A stretch of DNA of 64,000 nucleotides. It comes from Colwellia sp. RSH04 (GTDB lineage Bacteria; Pseudomonadota; Gammaproteobacteria; Enterobacterales; Alteromonadaceae). Below the pieces are notes generated by a model. That model ran no database searches and was not told the DNA's origin. It saw only the letters and a program-made list of their open reading frames with translations. Positions 62,145 to 64,000 of the stretch are shown one piece after another (the stretch's first letter is position 1; each line of letters opens with the position of its first letter). Where the stretch lies: contig NZ_QXIO01000007.1 in assembly GCF_003545765.1 (NCBI RefSeq), forward strand, positions 124,001-188,000, read 5' to 3'. The position numbers and the translations under genes are program-made.

Positions 62145-64000
62145 GTGACAAGTGTTGCACGCTCTTCAAATACAAGAAAAATTAAAAACTCATTAGCAAA
62201 ATGGCTAATTACGTTAGGTGGTATTAGTGTATTATTCACATTAGTGCTTATTTTTATGTACCTTTTGTACGTGATTAAACCTATTTTCGAATCGGTTAGC
62301 ATTGAACCCGATATGTCTATAGCACTGAGAACTGATAGTAAAGTGCTAAGTACTGGTGTCGATGAGCTAAAAGAAGTCGCATTTCAAATTACCTCATCAG
62401 GTAATATAGAATTCTTTTCATTGCTAGAAGATGAGCAAGCACCTGCTGGTAAGCTGTTACTATCTGAACGACTGATTGATACTACGGATAGTCTCAAGTT
62501 AGTTGAGGATGCAGGGCAAGATAAAAAGTTATTGCTAACAGAGCAAGGTCAGGTATTTGTTGTAACACCACAATTTACTGCTCAATATGACAATGATAGC
62601 CGTAAAATTATTCCAAGTATTACTTATCCTATTATCAATTCATCGATTCAAGTTGATGAACATGCGCAAAACTTCACTCAATTAGCTTTTGCTATGGATG
62701 AGGAAAAGGCAGTATTTGTCGGCTTTACTCAAGATAAGCGTTTAATAAAAACGAGTTTAATTAGCGAAGATGAATTTGGTGAAGAAGATGGTGAGTTTGA
62801 AACTATTTTTCAAGAAATAGATTATTTAGCTCATCATATTGATGATATAGCAATTTCTCCTGATTTAACTATGGTATTTGTGCGAAATGAATCACATGTT
62901 TCTGTGTTTTCATTAGATGACGACGATATTGTTGAAGAAAAAGCGCAAATTAATGTGGATTTTTCTAATAGACCTGATGCAAAGCTAACCGCTATGGCAC
63001 TTCTATCAGGTGGTAGCTCTGTTTTATTAGGCGATAACCAAGGACAAGTGAGTCAATGGTTTGAAGTCTCAACTGAACAAGGTCGTCAGTTTCAACAAAT
63101 TAGAACATTTGATGCCGGCAATGAAGCTATTGCTAGTATAAACACCGAACAGTTTCGTAAGAGTTTTTACACGTTAACAGATACCGGTAATATGGGAGTT
63201 TTCTTTACCACCAGTGAAGCTGAACTTTGGCAAGGTAATATTGCCAAGAAACATCCAACTGCTTTTGCTATTTCCCCTCGTTCTGATGCCATTGCCATTG
63301 CTATGTATGATGAGCAAAAGTCTTCAACAATTTTAGAATTATTTAATGTACACAATGAGCACCCAGAAGTTACTTGGCAAGCGCTTTGGCAAGAAGTTTG
63401 GTATGAAGGTTACCCTGAGCCCGATTATATCTGGCAATCTACTTCAGGCTCTGATGATTTTGAAGCGAAATTTTCGTTAGTACCTATCTCATTTGGCACA
63501 ATTAAAGCGGCTTTGTATGCCATGCTTTTTGCAGTACCAATTGCGCTTACCGCAGCAATCTATACCGCTTATTTTATGACCCCTGGGTTAAGAAAGAAAG
63601 TTAAACCAACCATTGAATTAATGGAGGCTTTACCAACAGTTATATTAGGTTTCTTAGCGGGCTTATGGTTAGCGCCAATCATGGAAAAATATTTACCAGC
63701 AATCTTTTTATTATTTTTATTCTTGCCGTTGGCAACCATATTAACTGCTTTTGTATGGCATAACCTTTCAAGAGATTTAAAAGAGAAAATTCCAGAAACA
63801 TTAGCCCCAATTATTTTAATCCCTGTATTAATTGGCGCAGCTTATTTAGCATTTACCTTGTCACCATTATTTGAAAGTGCATTTTTTGGTGGCGATATGC
63901 GTCAGTATATTACCAATGATTTAGGTATAAACTTTGATCAACGTAATGCGTTAGTTGTGGGTATTGCGATGGGGTTTGCGGTAATACCTACCATTTTCTC
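62145..64000 (+). CDS. pstC: Phosphate ABC transporter permease PstC, large form (3' end outside window)
   Basis: Inner-membrane permease for phosphate, partial at the window edge; 618 complete codons are visible. A short N-terminal cytoplasmic part is followed by a membrane helix (about residues 23-47), then an unusually large extracytoplasmic insert to about residue 440 that contains repeated beta-strand segments (ELLNLVEDAG-type region; GQVFVVTPQF, AFAMDEEKAVFVGFTQD, AISPDLTMVFVRN, GGSSVLLGDNQGQVSQW) resembling a WD/beta-propeller-like fold. The permease part begins FGTIKAALYAMLFAVPIALT, with the family's AYFMTPGLRKKVKP and LMEALPTVILGF. Start GTG at 62145 with GAGG eight bases upstream. 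Such large PstC forms occur in Vibrio and Alteromonadales. Confidence 0.88.
   Translation, partial: MTSVARSSNTRKIKNSLAKWLITLGGISVLFTLVLIFMYLLYVIKPIFESVSIEPDMSIALRTDSKVLSTGVDELKEVAFQITSSGNIEFFSLLEDEQAPAGKLLLSERLIDTTDSLKLVEDAGQDKKLLLTEQGQVFVVTPQFTAQYDNDSRKIIPSITYPIINSSIQVDEHAQNFTQLAFAMDEEKAVFVGFTQDKRLIKTSLISEDEFGEEDGEFETIFQEIDYLAHHIDDIAISPDLTMVFVRNESHVSVFSLDDDDIVEEKAQINVDFSNRPDAKLTAMALLSGGSSVLLGDNQGQVSQWFEVSTEQGRQFQQIRTFDAGNEAIASINTEQFRKSFYTLTDTGNMGVFFTTSEAELWQGNIAKKHPTAFAISPRSDAIAIAMYDEQKSSTILELFNVHNEHPEVTWQALWQEVWYEGYPEPDYIWQSTSGSDDFEAKFSLVPISFGTIKAALYAMLFAVPIALTAAIYTAYFMTPGLRKKVKPTIELMEALPTVILGFLAGLWLAPIMEKYLPAIFLLFLFLPLATILTAFVWHNLSRDLKEKIPETLAPIILIPVLIGAAYLAFTLSPLFESAFFGGDMRQYITNDLGINFDQRNALVVGIAMGFAVIPTIF

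Overview
The window is AT-rich chromosomal DNA from a marine gammaproteobacterium of the order Alteromonadales, most likely Colwellia or a close relative such as Thalassotalea. This is inferred from the gene content: a TonB2/TtpC-type energy operon next to a large TonB-dependent receptor, the pspF/pspABC/ycjXF block, phhAB-tyrR-fah-maiA, the divergent purL/mltF pair, the yggS-proC-yggT-DUF4426-rdgB-hemW-tadA strand beside pilTU, and PsrA-like control of electron-transfer flavoprotein genes. Almost everything is ordinary core chromosome; I see no prophage, CRISPR array, transposase gene or tRNA.

Layout. 1-6243: envelope stress (start of sapA, pspF, pspABC, ycjXF). 6776-11671: phenylalanine/tyrosine catabolism and its regulator (phhA, phhB, tyrR/phhR, fah, maiA). 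11903-15108: a DUF3014 protein, the 4.5S SRP RNA, an unrecognised protein, ComFB-like and PriC. 15761-25395: TonB-dependent receptor, a methyltransferase, an exported protein, then DUF3450-ttpC-exbB-exbD-tonB-TPR, which powers outer-membrane uptake. 25584-26192: a secreted Cys/Gly/Lys repeat protein of HvfA type. 27032-31972: yehS, a lone receiver domain, dnaX-ybaB-recR. 32061-36175: yciH, etfBA and divergent ETF-ubiquinone oxidoreductase. 36312-45474: mixed housekeeping and hypothetical genes (yggN, a FapA-like protein, cinA, DUF4097, a plant-type dapA, a pseudouridine synthase, RraB-like, nitroreductase). 45872-61609: purL, mltF, tadA-hemW-rdgB, yggT-proC-yggS, pilTU, a CBS-domain protein and an aldehyde dehydrogenase. 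62145-64000: start of a phosphate-transporter permease gene, pstC.

Features most worth a second look: (1) the HvfA-like precursor with nine 48-bp repeats, no modifying enzyme nearby, and an exact 144-bp block duplication; (2) three copies, each exactly 264 bp, of a non-coding element with terminal inverted repeats and a chain of six small hairpins, each just 3' of a gene; (3) a near-perfect Pho box in front of an unannotated 42-residue basic protein, with a second Pho box before pstC; (4) a dnaX frameshift cassette with two slippery heptamers leading to the same stop; (5) two tandem PsrA-like boxes between etfBA and etfD; (6) a DapA that resembles plant rather than enterobacterial enzymes; (7) perfect 13- and 15-bp inverted repeats upstream of the TonB energy operon and of the TonB-dependent receptor.

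Functional assignments rest on reading the proteins and comparing with family sequences recalled from memory; no database search was possible.
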